Positions 25,558 through 33,780 of a stretch of DNA of 37,920 nucleotides are shown in pieces. Position 1 is the first letter of the stretch, and every line of letters begins with the position of its first letter. Both the position numbers and the translations under genes were made by a program. Origin of the DNA: Terriglobia bacterium (lineage in GTDB: Bacteria; Acidobacteriota; Terriglobia; UBA7540); assembly GCA_030041095.1 (NCBI GenBank), contig JASHON010000022.1:1-37920 (forward strand), given 5' to 3'. The notes beneath the pieces are model-generated. The model saw only the letters and a list, made by a program, of their open reading frames with translations, made no database searches and was not told where the DNA came from.

Positions 25558-26675
25558 GCGAGTCTTTGCAGCCTGGATTGAAGGTAGGTGAGCGGCACGT
25601 CCACCATCATCGCCTTTCGGGAATGGCGCAAACTATCGTGGATGAAGCAGACGTGCGTGCACCAGCATTGATCGTGGCGAATGGCTTCGGGCTCGCTTGT
25701 GCGCGCCCAACCCTCCCAGAACTTCTGAAAATCGCATCCGAAGTCCCGCAGATTGGCCAATTGGCCCCTCATCTCACACGCCCTTACGGCGCCGTCGTAG
25801 TCGATCACAATGGATGTCTGACTCGCCGTGCAAGGCATCGGCCAAGGATGCGGCCGCTCGATATTCTGAAGCTGAATCTTGTTGTGAAAGGCCAGCATGC
25901 CTTCGTAATACACTCTGCCCAATCGACGCTCCATGCCGGAAAGGCGCCGGACACTGGCCGGAGAGTAATAAGCATAAACTTTTTGCAATTGGTTGTAGAG
26001 CGCAGGCAGGCGCTCCACGGGAATCTTTTTCAGCGCCGGCTCCTTTGCATTGCCTCGAATGATGTTGAAATAGTGGCCGTCCACCTCGCAGTTCTTCCGG
26101 ACGAACTCAGCGATGTCCAGGACGCAATCGAAATTCTCCGCGCAGATCACCGTGTTCACGTTCACCCGAAATCCCGTGAACTGCTGCCGGCAGGGTTGAA
26201 TCTGTTCGAGCGTGGCGAGTGTCTTTTGGAAGTTTCCTGGAACCGCCCGAATGGAATCCTGCATTTCTCCCAAGCCGTCCAGCGCCACGTTCAGATCCAG
26301 ACGGAGGTCTTGGTTCTCGGCCATGATTCGGGCAACAACGTCCGCGGTCCGCTCCGGCAACAGGCCGTTGGTGGGCAAATTAATCCAACGAACCCCATTC
26401 TGGCGGCAGAACAGTCCGATAATCTCCACCAGATCTTTGCGCAGCATGGGCTCGCCGCCCGAAAGCCAAAGGTCCGTAAAGCGCGGCATGGTAGCGGATA
26501 ACTTGCGGATTTCATCCCCCGTGAGATCGCCCCGATGATTGAGCGATTCCCAGTAAAAGCACGTCCGGCACTTCGCGTTACACACGGAAGTGACGAAAAA
26601 GATCACCAGTTTGAGTTTTTTGTGCCGTGCGAAAACATGGTGGAGGGGCTCGGGTTTTTCGGCTGCGTGGCTCAC
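25554..26675 (-). CDS. Radical SAM protein with SPASM-like C-terminal cysteines
   Basis: The radical SAM [4Fe-4S] motif is C32-x3-C36-x2-C39 (SVCNAKCRTCF), followed by LSGGEPMLRKDL, the SAM-binding GGEP motif, and NLPTNG. The C-terminal part carries further cysteines (PCTAS, RACEMRG, CWCTHVC) in a SPASM-like order, which would bind one or two auxiliary clusters. Such enzymes modify peptides or proteins or act on small molecules; the substrate is unknown. No precursor-peptide gene was seen nearby. The start is GTG at 26675 with no clear ribosome binding site, so it is uncertain. It is coupled by ATGA overlap to aguA. Confidence 0.87.
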   Translation of the reverse strand: MSHAAEKPEPLHHVFARHKKLKLVIFFVTSVCNAKCRTCFYWESLNHRGDLTGDEIRKLSATMPRFTDLWLSGGEPMLRKDLVEIIGLFCRQNGVRWINLPTNGLLPERTADVVARIMAENQDLRLDLNVALDGLGEMQDSIRAVPGNFQKTLATLEQIQPCRQQFTGFRVNVNTVICAENFDCVLDIAEFVRKNCEVDGHYFNIIRGNAKEPALKKIPVERLPALYNQLQKVYAYYSPASVRRLSGMERRLGRVYYEGMLAFHNKIQLQNIERPHPWPMPCTASQTSIVIDYDGAVRACEMRGQLANLRDFGCDFQKFWEGWARTSEPEAIRHDQCWCTHVCFIHDSLRHSRKAMMVDVPLTYLQSRLQRLA

Positions 26676-26720
26676 GGGAGCAGGCTAATGGGGCCTGTCT
26701 TCTATTCTACCAGAGGCCAT

Positions 26721-26748
26721 TCTACGCTGGGCGGGGCGGCCGCGTAGA
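26721..26748. repeat. Inverted repeat between the COG2407 gene and the radical SAM gene
   Basis: TCTACGC (26721-26727) and GCGTAGA (26742-26748) are perfect inverted copies around a GC-rich loop. The 205-bp gap holding them shows no gene. There is no T run on either strand, so it is not a typical intrinsic terminator. Confidence 0.3.
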
Positions 26749-26880
26749 GTTCTCTGCCAGTCGCTGCCGCTCGTGGTTGGAACAAAGATACGTTCCACGC
26801 TGAGGCCCTCCGATCGAATCAGAGCGTCGGCGCAAGAACGGCCGCTTGATTGCCGTTTAGGAGCCGGCAAGATGGCAGCG

Positions 26881-28293
26881 CTAGTTGGCGGCGTGGGAGT
26901 AAACTTCCCAGCCCCTATAGTTGCCCAGAGCTTCGATGACGGCGCGGCCGTAATGGCTTCGGTTGACGGCAACGTGATGCTCGTAGCCGTGTTTGCAAAC
27001 GAATTGCAGGAGAGCCTGCAGCCGTGGGATTTTCACCACGCCATAACCGCCAAAACTTTGAAGCGAGTCTGTCGTAATTTCTCCTTCGCCCGCGTAAGCC
27101 CGCATACGGCCATGGAGGTCATCCGTGGAGACGCGACAAAACGTCAGCGGTCCTGCCTTGAGTTTGCCCACTACGGTGCCGAACGTGCCTTCTTTACCGA
27201 CCGAGGTAGCGATGATTTCTTGAAAATCCATCTTGAAATCTTCAAAGAAGTGCTTCGGCAGGTTCGAGCAGTGAAAGATCACCGCCTTGTCCGGATCGCT
27301 GCCGAAGTTGTTGTTCCAATCGACAATCGCGCTGGGAGTTTCGGAGGCAAGCTGAAGGACGTGCATGCCGACCATGCCCACCATATCCGTTTCGCAGGCG
27401 CTGGGCAGGAGGTTGTTGGACATCAAGCTCATCAGCGTACACGGAACCACGCCGAAATATTCTTCCATCGCCGTCCAGCACTGCACGGATGTTCCGGCCA
27501 GTTCGTTGGCGCGCATCCAGTCATCCACCACAACTCCGAACTGCGCCATTTTGAGCAACGAAGCTTGTGGGATTCCCTTCGTGGACACGTAGCCATGGAT
27601 ACTTTCCAGTTTGACCTTTACGGCCGGCTCGTCCGGTCTGAAGCGCTGGATGCGCCCAAACACCTCCGAAAGGTCGAGCGTTTCCACGCTGATTCCAGCG
27701 TGCTCCAGGAGCTTCTCGCTGAAGCGGACCGTGTTGAAGGCGGCCGGACGGGCGCCGATGACGCCCACGCGCAGGTTGCGCAAGCCTTTCACAATGCGGC
27801 ATGTGGCGGCGAAGTCTCTCAGATCCTCCCGGAAGGCCTCGGAGGAGGGCGCCACGGTGTGCTCGCGCGTGAGGCTGAAACGAATGCCATATTGCCAGAG
27901 GTTATTGCAGGCGGAAATCTTCCCGCAGAAGCTGTCTCGCCGGCCTCCCATCACCATCTTGCCCGGCTCGTCTGGAAACGCGTGCAAGAGAACAGGCACA
28001 TCGAGTCCTGCAAGCCGGACGGTATTGGCAACGCTCTTTTCGTCACCGAAATTCGGAAGCGTCACGACAATTCCGTCGATCTGCTCGCGGTGCTTCCTGA
28101 ACAGCTCGGCGCAGGCGCGAGCGTCTTGGAGCGTCTCGACCACCCCAAACTTCGTATCCTGGGGGGTAAGACAAACGATTCCGTAACCCTGGCTCTCCAG
28201 AACGTCGAGAACCTCCTTTCGGCCTTGTTCCGCCAAAGCAGCCGGGAAAAAGCCGCGGTTTCCGACCAGAACTCCAAACGTAGTTTTGCTCAC
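26881..28293 (-). CDS. L-fucose/L-arabinose isomerase family protein (COG2407)
   Basis: The 470-residue protein has the layout of the COG2407 sugar-isomerase family: an N-terminal sugar-binding-like domain (IDGIVVTLPNFGDE), a middle domain (NLRVGVIGARPAAFNTVRF), and metal-site motifs, namely QCWTAMEE, PSACETDMVG and AVNRSH near the C-terminus. The Glu, Glu/Asp and His in these motifs are probably the divalent-metal ligands. The sugar is unknown; many COG2407 members are not true fucose isomerases. The start is GTG at 28293 with AGGAG upstream. It follows sdhB by 45 bases on the same strand, so it may be read through from the sdh operon. Confidence 0.82.
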   Translation of the reverse strand: MSKTTFGVLVGNRGFFPAALAEQGRKEVLDVLESQGYGIVCLTPQDTKFGVVETLQDARACAELFRKHREQIDGIVVTLPNFGDEKSVANTVRLAGLDVPVLLHAFPDEPGKMVMGGRRDSFCGKISACNNLWQYGIRFSLTREHTVAPSSEAFREDLRDFAATCRIVKGLRNLRVGVIGARPAAFNTVRFSEKLLEHAGISVETLDLSEVFGRIQRFRPDEPAVKVKLESIHGYVSTKGIPQASLLKMAQFGVVVDDWMRANELAGTSVQCWTAMEEYFGVVPCTLMSLMSNNLLPSACETDMVGMVGMHVLQLASETPSAIVDWNNNFGSDPDKAVIFHCSNLPKHFFEDFKMDFQEIIATSVGKEGTFGTVVGKLKAGPLTFCRVSTDDLHGRMRAYAGEGEITTDSLQSFGGYGVVKIPRLQALLQFVCKHGYEHHVAVNRSHYGRAVIEALGNYRGWEVYSHAAN

Positions 28294-28338
28294 GGGCTTA
28301 TGCTCCTGTCAGAGGATTTTCATATGGATATTTGGAAC

Positions 28339-29082
28339 TCAAGAGCCGCGAAACATCCGGAACAGCCGGGTGAGTGGATCGTAATATTGATCCACGACGC
28401 GCTCTTTGAGCGGAATGATGGCATTATCCGTAATATGAATCTCTTCCGGACACACCTTCGTGCAGCACTTGGTGATGTTGCAGTAACCTATCCCCCCTGT
28501 TTTTCGCAGGTCACCCAGGCGGTTTTCTTCGTCTAGAGGATGCATCTCGAGCGCTGCGGTATACGTAAAGAATCGAGGGCCGATGAACTTGTCGTGCAGC
28601 CGATGATTGCGGAGCACGTGGCAGACGTCCTGGCACAGGAAGCACTCAATACACTTGCGAAACTCCTGCACGCGATCCACATCCGCCTGCTCCATGCGCC
28701 ACGTGCCGTCGGGCGCATCCGGTTTGCGCGGGCGGAAAGGCCGAATGCCTTTTTTTACGCGAAAATTCCAGGAAACGTCCGTAGCAAGGTCCTTGATGAG
28801 CGGAAAGGCGCGCATGGGCTCGATCGTCACCGGCCGGTCGAGAGGAAGCGAGTTGAGGCGCGTCATGCACATGAGTTTGGGATGGCCGTTGATTTCCGCG
28901 GAGCAGGAGCCGCACTTGCCCGCTTTACAGTTCCACCGGACGGCAAGATCGTGAGCTTGCGTGGCTTGAATCTCGTGAACGACATCGAGCACCACCATGC
29001 CGGGAGCCACCTCAGTGGTGTACTCCTTGAAGTCCCCGCCATTCGCATCACCCCGCCAAATCCGAAACGTGACGCTCGCCAT
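28339..29082 (-). CDS. sdhB: Succinate dehydrogenase iron-sulfur subunit
   Basis: The 247-residue protein carries electrons from FAD to the membrane subunit. The [2Fe-2S] ligands are C52, C57, C60 and C72, the [4Fe-4S] motif is CIECFLCQDVC, and the [3Fe-4S] motif is CNITKCCTKVCP. The ATG at 29082 is preferred over a GTG one codon earlier because it forms the same TGATG one-base overlap with sdhA that sdhA forms with the membrane gene. The subunit belongs to the operon order membrane-A-B, as in Sdh1-type enzymes. Confidence 0.95.
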   Translation of the reverse strand: MASVTFRIWRGDANGGDFKEYTTEVAPGMVVLDVVHEIQATQAHDLAVRWNCKAGKCGSCSAEINGHPKLMCMTRLNSLPLDRPVTIEPMRAFPLIKDLATDVSWNFRVKKGIRPFRPRKPDAPDGTWRMEQADVDRVQEFRKCIECFLCQDVCHVLRNHRLHDKFIGPRFFTYTAALEMHPLDEENRLGDLRKTGGIGYCNITKCCTKVCPEEIHITDNAIIPLKERVVDQYYDPLTRLFRMFRGS

Positions 29083-30893
29083 CACTTCATCTCCTCGATA
29101 ATCTGCTTCAGTTCCGGTGGAAGTTCGCGGACGGGCGCTCGCTCCACGCGCATTTCGCCGTCCTCACCCTTGCGGACAAGCAGGTTGACGCTCCCAAAGG
29201 ATTCATCCTTGCCCGGAAAATCATCACGGAAGTGCGCGCCCCGGCTCTCTTTTCGCTCGAGCGCGGCGCGGGCAACCATTTCGCTGACGGTGAGCAGGTT
29301 CCTCAGATCGCACGCCGTGTGCCAGCCAGGATTATATTCTCGGTTGCCTTCCACCGAGACCTTTTCGGCGCGCTCCCGAAGCTGCCGGATAGTCCCGAGG
29401 GCCTGGCTCAACTCGACCTCGCGGCGCACGATGCCGACCGAATCCTGCATCGTCTGTTGCAGTTCTCGCTGGAGCTGATAGGGCGCCTCGCCCCGCTCAC
29501 GCGCGAAAGGAGCGAGAGCGCGCTTCGCGGTTGCTTCCACTTCGTCAGGATTCACTTTGCCAGCGGCGTGGTCTCTCGCGAATTGGGCTGCGTGTTCTCC
29601 CGCTCGTTTCCCGAAGACCAGCAGGTCGGAGAGTGAATTGCCGCCCAGGCGGTTGGCGCCGTGCAAGCCTGCCGCGCATTCGCCGGCGGCAAAGAGACCG
29701 GCCACTCCGCTCATCTGCGTATCCGCATCCACACGGACTCCGCCCATCACGTAATGCGTGGTAGGGCCAACTTCCATCGGCTCAGCCGTAATATCCAGGT
29801 CAGCGAGCTGCTTAAACTGCTGATACATGCTGGGCAGCTTCCGCTTGATCTGTTCCGCGGCATTCGGAAGTTTCTCTTTGATCCACACGATATCCAGGTA
29901 AACCCCGCCGTGCGGCGAACCGCGCCCCTCACGAATTTCGCGCACGATGCAGCGCGCCACGTGATCTCTCGTCAGCAGTTCGGGCGGACGCCGGGCGGCC
30001 TTGTCTCCTTGCGTGTAGCGCCAGCCTTCTTCCGGATCGGTGGCCGTCTGGTCTTTGTAAAGCGGCGGAATGTCGTCGAACATAAATCGGCGGCCTTCCT
30101 TGTTCTTGAGAACGCCGCCTTCACCGCGCACACCTTCGGTCACCAGAATGCCGCGAACGCTGGGCGGCCATACCATGCCCGTGGGATGGAACTGAACGAA
30201 TTCCATATCCTGGAGTATTGCGCCGGCGTGATACGCCAGCGAATGGCCGTCGCCGGTATATTCCCAACTGTTACTCGTGATTTTGTAAGCGCGGCCAATG
30301 CCGCCGGTTGCCAGCACCACCGCCTTGGCCTGAAAGAGCTTGAAGCGGCCACGCTCGCGATCGTAGCCGAAAGCGCCCACCACCCGGCCGGCGTCTTTCA
30401 GCAGCGTGAGGATGGTGCACTCCATGTGAACGTCGATGCCTTGGTGCACGCCGTGGTCCTGCAGCGTGCGGATCATTTCCAAGCCAGTGCGGTCGCCCAC
30501 GTGCGCCAGGCGAGGATACTTGTGCCCGCCGAAATTCCGCTGCAGAATGCGGCCATCCTTCGTCCGGTCAAACAGCGCTCCCCACGCTTCCAATTCCTTT
30601 ACGCGGGCCGGCGCTTCCTGGGCGTGCAGTTGCGCCATGCGGGCGTTGTTCAGATACGCTCCGCCGCGCATCGTATCGGCAAAGTGGACTTTCCAATTGT
30701 CCCGGTCGTCCACATTCCCCAGCGCCGCAGCGATACCGCCTTCAGCCATCACGGTGTGCGCCTTGCCCAGCAGCGACTTGGTGACCACTCCCACAGATAC
30801 ACCAGCCGCCGACGCTTCCACCGCGGCGCGCAAGCCTGCCCCGCCGGCGCCGATCACGAGCACGTCGAACTGATGCGTTTCGTATTCGGCCAT
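29082..30893 (-). CDS. sdhA: Succinate dehydrogenase flavoprotein subunit
   Basis: The 603-residue FAD subunit oxidises succinate to fumarate. GAGGAGLRAA at 16-25 is the dinucleotide-binding loop. H46 in GKAHTVMAEGG is the expected covalent FAD attachment site. Further active-site motifs are FHPTGMV, TEGVRGEGG, and HYVMGGV. The open frame extends 42 codons upstream, but those overlap the membrane subunit; the ATG at 30893 gives a normal SdhA N-terminus and the TGATG overlap. Cytoplasmic, membrane-associated through the other two subunits. Confidence 0.96.
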   Translation of the reverse strand: MAEYETHQFDVLVIGAGGAGLRAAVEASAAGVSVGVVTKSLLGKAHTVMAEGGIAAALGNVDDRDNWKVHFADTMRGGAYLNNARMAQLHAQEAPARVKELEAWGALFDRTKDGRILQRNFGGHKYPRLAHVGDRTGLEMIRTLQDHGVHQGIDVHMECTILTLLKDAGRVVGAFGYDRERGRFKLFQAKAVVLATGGIGRAYKITSNSWEYTGDGHSLAYHAGAILQDMEFVQFHPTGMVWPPSVRGILVTEGVRGEGGVLKNKEGRRFMFDDIPPLYKDQTATDPEEGWRYTQGDKAARRPPELLTRDHVARCIVREIREGRGSPHGGVYLDIVWIKEKLPNAAEQIKRKLPSMYQQFKQLADLDITAEPMEVGPTTHYVMGGVRVDADTQMSGVAGLFAAGECAAGLHGANRLGGNSLSDLLVFGKRAGEHAAQFARDHAAGKVNPDEVEATAKRALAPFARERGEAPYQLQRELQQTMQDSVGIVRREVELSQALGTIRQLRERAEKVSVEGNREYNPGWHTACDLRNLLTVSEMVARAALERKESRGAHFRDDFPGKDESFGSVNLLVRKGEDGEMRVERAPVRELPPELKQIIEEMK

Positions 30894-31678
30894 CAGAAGA
30901 TTCTCCAATCGTGGATCAGGCCCATCGAGCACGCCCGGACGTAAAAATCCGTAAAGCCTACCCAAAACAGACTGATCCAGGCCCACCTCTGATGGCGAGC
31001 GGTGAGGCAACTCACGCACTGGTGCGCCTTTTGGCGAACGGGAGAGCCGGAAAGCCGGTCAAGCACTCCGCCGACGCGATGGCGCAGAGCATGGCATCCG
31101 AACGTGTAGAGGCTGAGCAAAATCACGTCGATCAGCAGCACGATCGAGCCGACGCCCATCCCCAAATGGCCGTTGAACCAGAATCCGTTCCAGGCATCGA
31201 GGGCAAGGTCGGCAATGAAAAAGAGGGCGACGTAGAGAAAATAGCGGTGAATGTTTTGCAGGATCAATGGAAACTTGCGCTCCCCCCAGTACGTCTTGCG
31301 CGGCTCGCCGACCGTGCACGATGGGGGATCCGCCCAGAAGGACTTGTAGTATGCTCCGCGGTAGTAGTAGCAAGTGAACCGGAAGCCGCCCGGTCCCCAA
31401 AGAATGAAGAACGCCGGAGAAAATACCAGCCAGCCTGGATACCACCCCGGTTTGCCGCCAATCCAGGCCGTCAGCGGGTTTCCCCAAAGCTCGGGCGAGT
31501 ATAACGGCGAAAGGTAAGGTCCGAACCGATAGTGAACGCCCTGAAAGGCCGCCCACGTCACATAAACGATGAAGCAGGAAAAGCCAAGAAAGACTGCAAG
31601 CGGTTGCACCCACCACAGGTCTGTGCGGGAAGTACGGCCAAATTCCCTCGGTGTTGCCGGAACGTCCACTCCATTCAT
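30893..31678 (-). CDS. sdhC: Sdh1-type succinate dehydrogenase membrane subunit
   Basis: The 261-residue membrane protein has about five hydrophobic helices (near 25-45, 82-98, 143-160, 172-193 and 232-250). It lacks a canonical SdhC/SdhD pattern but has the motif block FTCYYYRGAYYKSFWADPP and ILQNIHRYFLY, which I associate with Sdh1 enzymes of actinobacteria and acidobacteria. Possible metal or haem ligands are H144, C195-H196, H200, C221 and C224. Mycobacterial Sdh1 has been reported to hold a membrane-embedded Rieske cluster. GGAGG lies seven bases before the ATG at 31678; a TTG one codon earlier is less likely. First gene of the operon. Confidence 0.85.
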   Translation of the reverse strand: MNGVDVPATPREFGRTSRTDLWWVQPLAVFLGFSCFIVYVTWAAFQGVHYRFGPYLSPLYSPELWGNPLTAWIGGKPGWYPGWLVFSPAFFILWGPGGFRFTCYYYRGAYYKSFWADPPSCTVGEPRKTYWGERKFPLILQNIHRYFLYVALFFIADLALDAWNGFWFNGHLGMGVGSIVLLIDVILLSLYTFGCHALRHRVGGVLDRLSGSPVRQKAHQCVSCLTARHQRWAWISLFWVGFTDFYVRACSMGLIHDWRIF

Positions 31679-31802
31679 CAATCATCCTCCATCGACTCAG
31701 CCTGTTGATTCCTGCAGGTCCGGCCCGTGGCGACGCGCTCGATTCAGTCAGGGTCAATCGCAACTGTGGCTGGACACCGAGGCACTGAAACCAGCGCCCC
31801 AG

Positions 31803-31917
31803 CCCCGACGATTCGGGGATGGCGAGCGGAGCATGCCGGGCGAGACCTCCCGGCGGTCGGAATTCAGAGCCCTAAAGAGATAAGATTACCTGCAAGCCGG
31901 GTCTCACACAACCCGGC
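31803..31917 (-). promoter_or_regulatory. Three tandem hairpins in the sdh operon leader
   Basis: Hairpin 1 is CCCCGA/TCGGGG (31803-31818) with a four-base loop. Hairpin 2 is GCCGGG/CCCGGC (31835-31854) with an eight-base loop. Hairpin 3 is GCCGGGT/ACCCGGC (31896-31917) with an eight-base loop. None has a T run. The arms of 2 and 3 share GCCGGG, so they can also pair with each other. They would lie in the 5' leader if the sdh promoter is near 31923-31951. Confidence 0.4.
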
Positions 31918-31922
31918 AGAAT

Positions 31923-31951
31923 AACGTAACAGGGAACAAGCAAAAGATCAA
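31923..31951 (-). promoter_or_regulatory. Weak candidate promoter for the sdh operon
   Basis: On the minus strand TTGATC (31946-31951) and TACGTT (31923-31928) are separated by 17 bases. The -10 box is poor. The position is right for a leader carrying the three hairpins. Confidence 0.25.
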
Positions 31952-31969
31952 ATATTAGCTGCCGTGCGG

Positions 31970-31989
31970 TGGGTAATTTGACTTACCCA
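31970..31989. promoter_or_regulatory. Inverted repeat over the ffh -35 box
   Basis: TGGGTAA (31970-31976) and TTACCCA (31983-31989) are perfect inverted copies separated by TTTGAC, which contains most of the -35 box. This is an operator-like arrangement for a gene usually thought to be constitutive. Confidence 0.4.
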
Positions 31990-32006
31990 TGGCGTGAAAA
32001 TAAAAT
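31978..32006 (+). promoter_or_regulatory. Strong sigma-70-like promoter for the ffh cluster
   Basis: TTGACT (31978-31983) and TAAAAT (32001-32006) are separated by exactly 17 bases, each matching consensus at five of six positions. Transcription would begin near 32013, giving a leader of about 65 bases before ffh. Confidence 0.65.
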
Positions 32007-32078
32007 AGTTGACGAGGTGTCCGCGCAAGCTCATCTCCGCCGCCTGCATTGAGCGGTTTTTGTTCCCGAGCGATCCTG

Positions 32079-33440
32079 ATGTTTGATTCACTGCAGGAAA
32101 AGTTTCAGAACGTCTTCAAGTCTCTGCGCTTTGAGACGGTCCTGACCGACCAGTCCGTAGACGAGACGCTGCGCGAGGTTCGCTTGGCGCTCCTTGAAGC
32201 GGACGTTAACTTTAAGGTCGTCAAAGAATTACTGGATCATGTTCGAGTGAAGGCGCTTGACCGGACGGTTAGCTCGAGCCTGACGGCAGGACAGGAAATC
32301 ATCCGGATCGTCCGCGATGAGCTAGTCGAAATCCTGGGACGGAAAGAGTCGTTACTCACGTTCTCGAAAGAGTATCCTTCTGTCTTTCTGATGGTGGGGT
32401 TGCAAGGGTCCGGGAAAACCACCACCTCGGGCAAGCTGGCGCTGTGGCTGGCGAAGAAGAAGCGGCGGCCCATGCTCGTTTCCACGGACGTCTATCGCCC
32501 CGCGGCACGCGAGCAGTTGGCAACCATTGCGAAGACGATCGGGATTCCCGTTTTTTCCGGCGACGGGATCAGCTTGCCCATCGAGCTGGCGATTGAGGCG
32601 CGGAAGGACGCCGCCGACCGCGGCCACGACGTGCTCATTGTCGATACAGCCGGGCGGCTGCACATTGACGAGCAGCTCATGCAGGAGGTCAGCGAGCTTC
32701 AGCTTAAGCTCCGCCCCAGTGAAATCCTGCTGGTGGCCGATGCCATGTCCGGGCAGGATGCCGTCCGAAGCGCGCAGGAATTCCACGAGCGGCTCGGGAC
32801 TTCCGGCGTGATATTGACCAAAATGGATGGTGACGCGCGAGGGGGCGCGGCCCTTTCGATTCGCTACGTTACCGGACAGCCGGTGAAGTTCATCGGCATC
32901 GGTGAAAAATACGATGCACTTGAAGTCTTCTATCCTGATCGAATTGTTTCGCGCATTCTCGGCATGGGCGACGTTCTGACGCTGATCGAGAAGGCAGAAG
33001 AGGCCATCGACCAGCAGAAGGCGCTGGAAGTTCATCAAAAGCTCCGGACAGACAGCTTCACGCTTGCGGATTTTCAGGAACAGTTGCGCCAGGTTCGCAA
33101 AATGGGGCCAATCGATCAGATGCTGGGAATGCTTCCTAAAGTAGGCATGTTCAAGAATCTGAAAAACGTCAACGCCGGCGTCCACGAAAACGAATTAAAG
33201 GTCCTCGACGCCATCATCAACTCGATGACGATCCAAGAGCGCATGAACCACGAAGTCATCAACGGACGGCGGCGCAAGCGTATTGCGCGTGGCAGTGGCA
33301 CGAGCGTTCAGCAAGTCAACCAACTGCTCAAGCAATACGTTCAGGCCAAAAGGATGATGAAATCCATGAGCCAGGGATTTCTCGGCCGCCAACTCAGCCG
33401 GTTGAGCCTGCCGCAGGATTTGAACCAGGCGAAGCCGTAA
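32079..33440 (+). CDS. ffh: Signal recognition particle protein Ffh
   Basis: The 453-residue SRP GTPase binds 4.5S RNA and signal sequences for co-translational targeting. The N domain occupies about 1-85. The G domain has GLQGSGKTT at 107-115, DTAGRLHID from 189, and TKMDGDARGGAALS. The methionine-rich M domain (about 325-440) contains MGPIDQMLGMLPKVGMFKN and RRRKRIARGSG, the RNA-binding helix-turn-helix end. The ATG at 32079 gives the standard MFDSLQEKFQ start; the frame extends 10 codons upstream without support. First gene of the ffh-rpsP-khpA-rimM-trmD-rplS-rnhB cluster. Confidence 0.97.
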   Translation: MFDSLQEKFQNVFKSLRFETVLTDQSVDETLREVRLALLEADVNFKVVKELLDHVRVKALDRTVSSSLTAGQEIIRIVRDELVEILGRKESLLTFSKEYPSVFLMVGLQGSGKTTTSGKLALWLAKKKRRPMLVSTDVYRPAAREQLATIAKTIGIPVFSGDGISLPIELAIEARKDAADRGHDVLIVDTAGRLHIDEQLMQEVSELQLKLRPSEILLVADAMSGQDAVRSAQEFHERLGTSGVILTKMDGDARGGAALSIRYVTGQPVKFIGIGEKYDALEVFYPDRIVSRILGMGDVLTLIEKAEEAIDQQKALEVHQKLRTDSFTLADFQEQLRQVRKMGPIDQMLGMLPKVGMFKNLKNVNAGVHENELKVLDAIINSMTIQERMNHEVINGRRRKRIARGSGTSVQQVNQLLKQYVQAKRMMKSMSQGFLGRQLSRLSLPQDLNQAKP

Positions 33441-33528
33441 TATTCCGCGGGAGGGCTTGCCCCGCGTGGGCTGCTATTTCCCGAATCGCTGCATCCAAAA
33501 AACCAGAGACTGGAGGTAAAGGGATCCA

Positions 33529-33780
33529 TTGTTGAAGATACGCTTAGCACGGGCCGGCGCCAAAAAGAAGGTAAGTTACAGGGTGGTGGTAATCGAGGGC
33601 GAGAAAGCTCGCGATGGCCGTTTTCTGGAGATCGTGGGGTCGTATCAGCCCCGTCAAGATCCGCCGCAGGTTGTGCTGAACCACGAGCGGATTGCCCATT
33701 GGATTGGGGCAGGCGCTAAGCCCTCAGAGACGGTGCGGAGCCTGCTAAAGAAGCATCCGCAGGCAGCGGCCGCAAGCTAG
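33529..33780 (+). CDS. rpsP: 30S ribosomal protein S16
   Basis: The 83-residue protein begins with KIRLARAGAKKKVSYRVVV, the S16 signature, and continues with DGRFLEIVGSYQPRQDPP and the helix starting ERIAHWIGAGAKPSE. No ATG is available; translation must begin at TTG, either 33529 or the adjacent TTG at 33532. GGAGG lies at 33512-33516, rather far from both. A hairpin CGCGGG/CCCGCG (33446-33466) sits in the 88-bp gap after ffh. Confidence 0.95.
   Translation: MLKIRLARAGAKKKVSYRVVVIEGEKARDGRFLEIVGSYQPRQDPPQVVLNHERIAHWIGAGAKPSETVRSLLKKHPQAAAAS

Larger units (their letters stand above)
31679..32078. other. Divergent intergenic region between sdh and ffh, 400 bp
   Basis: No gene was recognised. 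The sdh-proximal half is GC-rich and packed with three perfect hairpins. The ffh-proximal part is AT-rich and contains a strong plus-strand promoter with an inverted repeat. A 4.5S SRP RNA gene might be sought next to ffh, but no convincing candidate was seen. Confidence 0.6.

Noticed and set aside
25416-26501. Plus-strand open frame of 361 codons across aguA and the radical SAM gene
   Set aside because: Both minus-strand genes have intact catalytic motifs and an ATGA junction; the plus frame crosses both without any recognisable feature.
26773-28536. Plus-strand open frame of 587 codons antisense to the COG2407 gene
   Set aside because: The minus strand has clear sugar-isomerase motifs. The plus-strand frame has no domain, no ribosome binding site, and composition expected from reading a GC-rich gene backwards.
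28540-29478. Plus-strand open frame of 312 codons over sdhB/sdhA
   Set aside because: Shadow of the iron-sulfur subunit, whose three cluster motifs are on the minus strand.
29661-30944. Plus-strand open frame of 427 codons antisense to sdhA
   Set aside because: SdhA motifs on the minus strand are unmistakable; this is a shadow.
31679-32078. 4.5S SRP RNA gene next to ffh
   Set aside because: The hairpins there lack the GGAA-tetraloop and asymmetric-bulge pattern of SRP RNA, and lie on the sdh side of the region.
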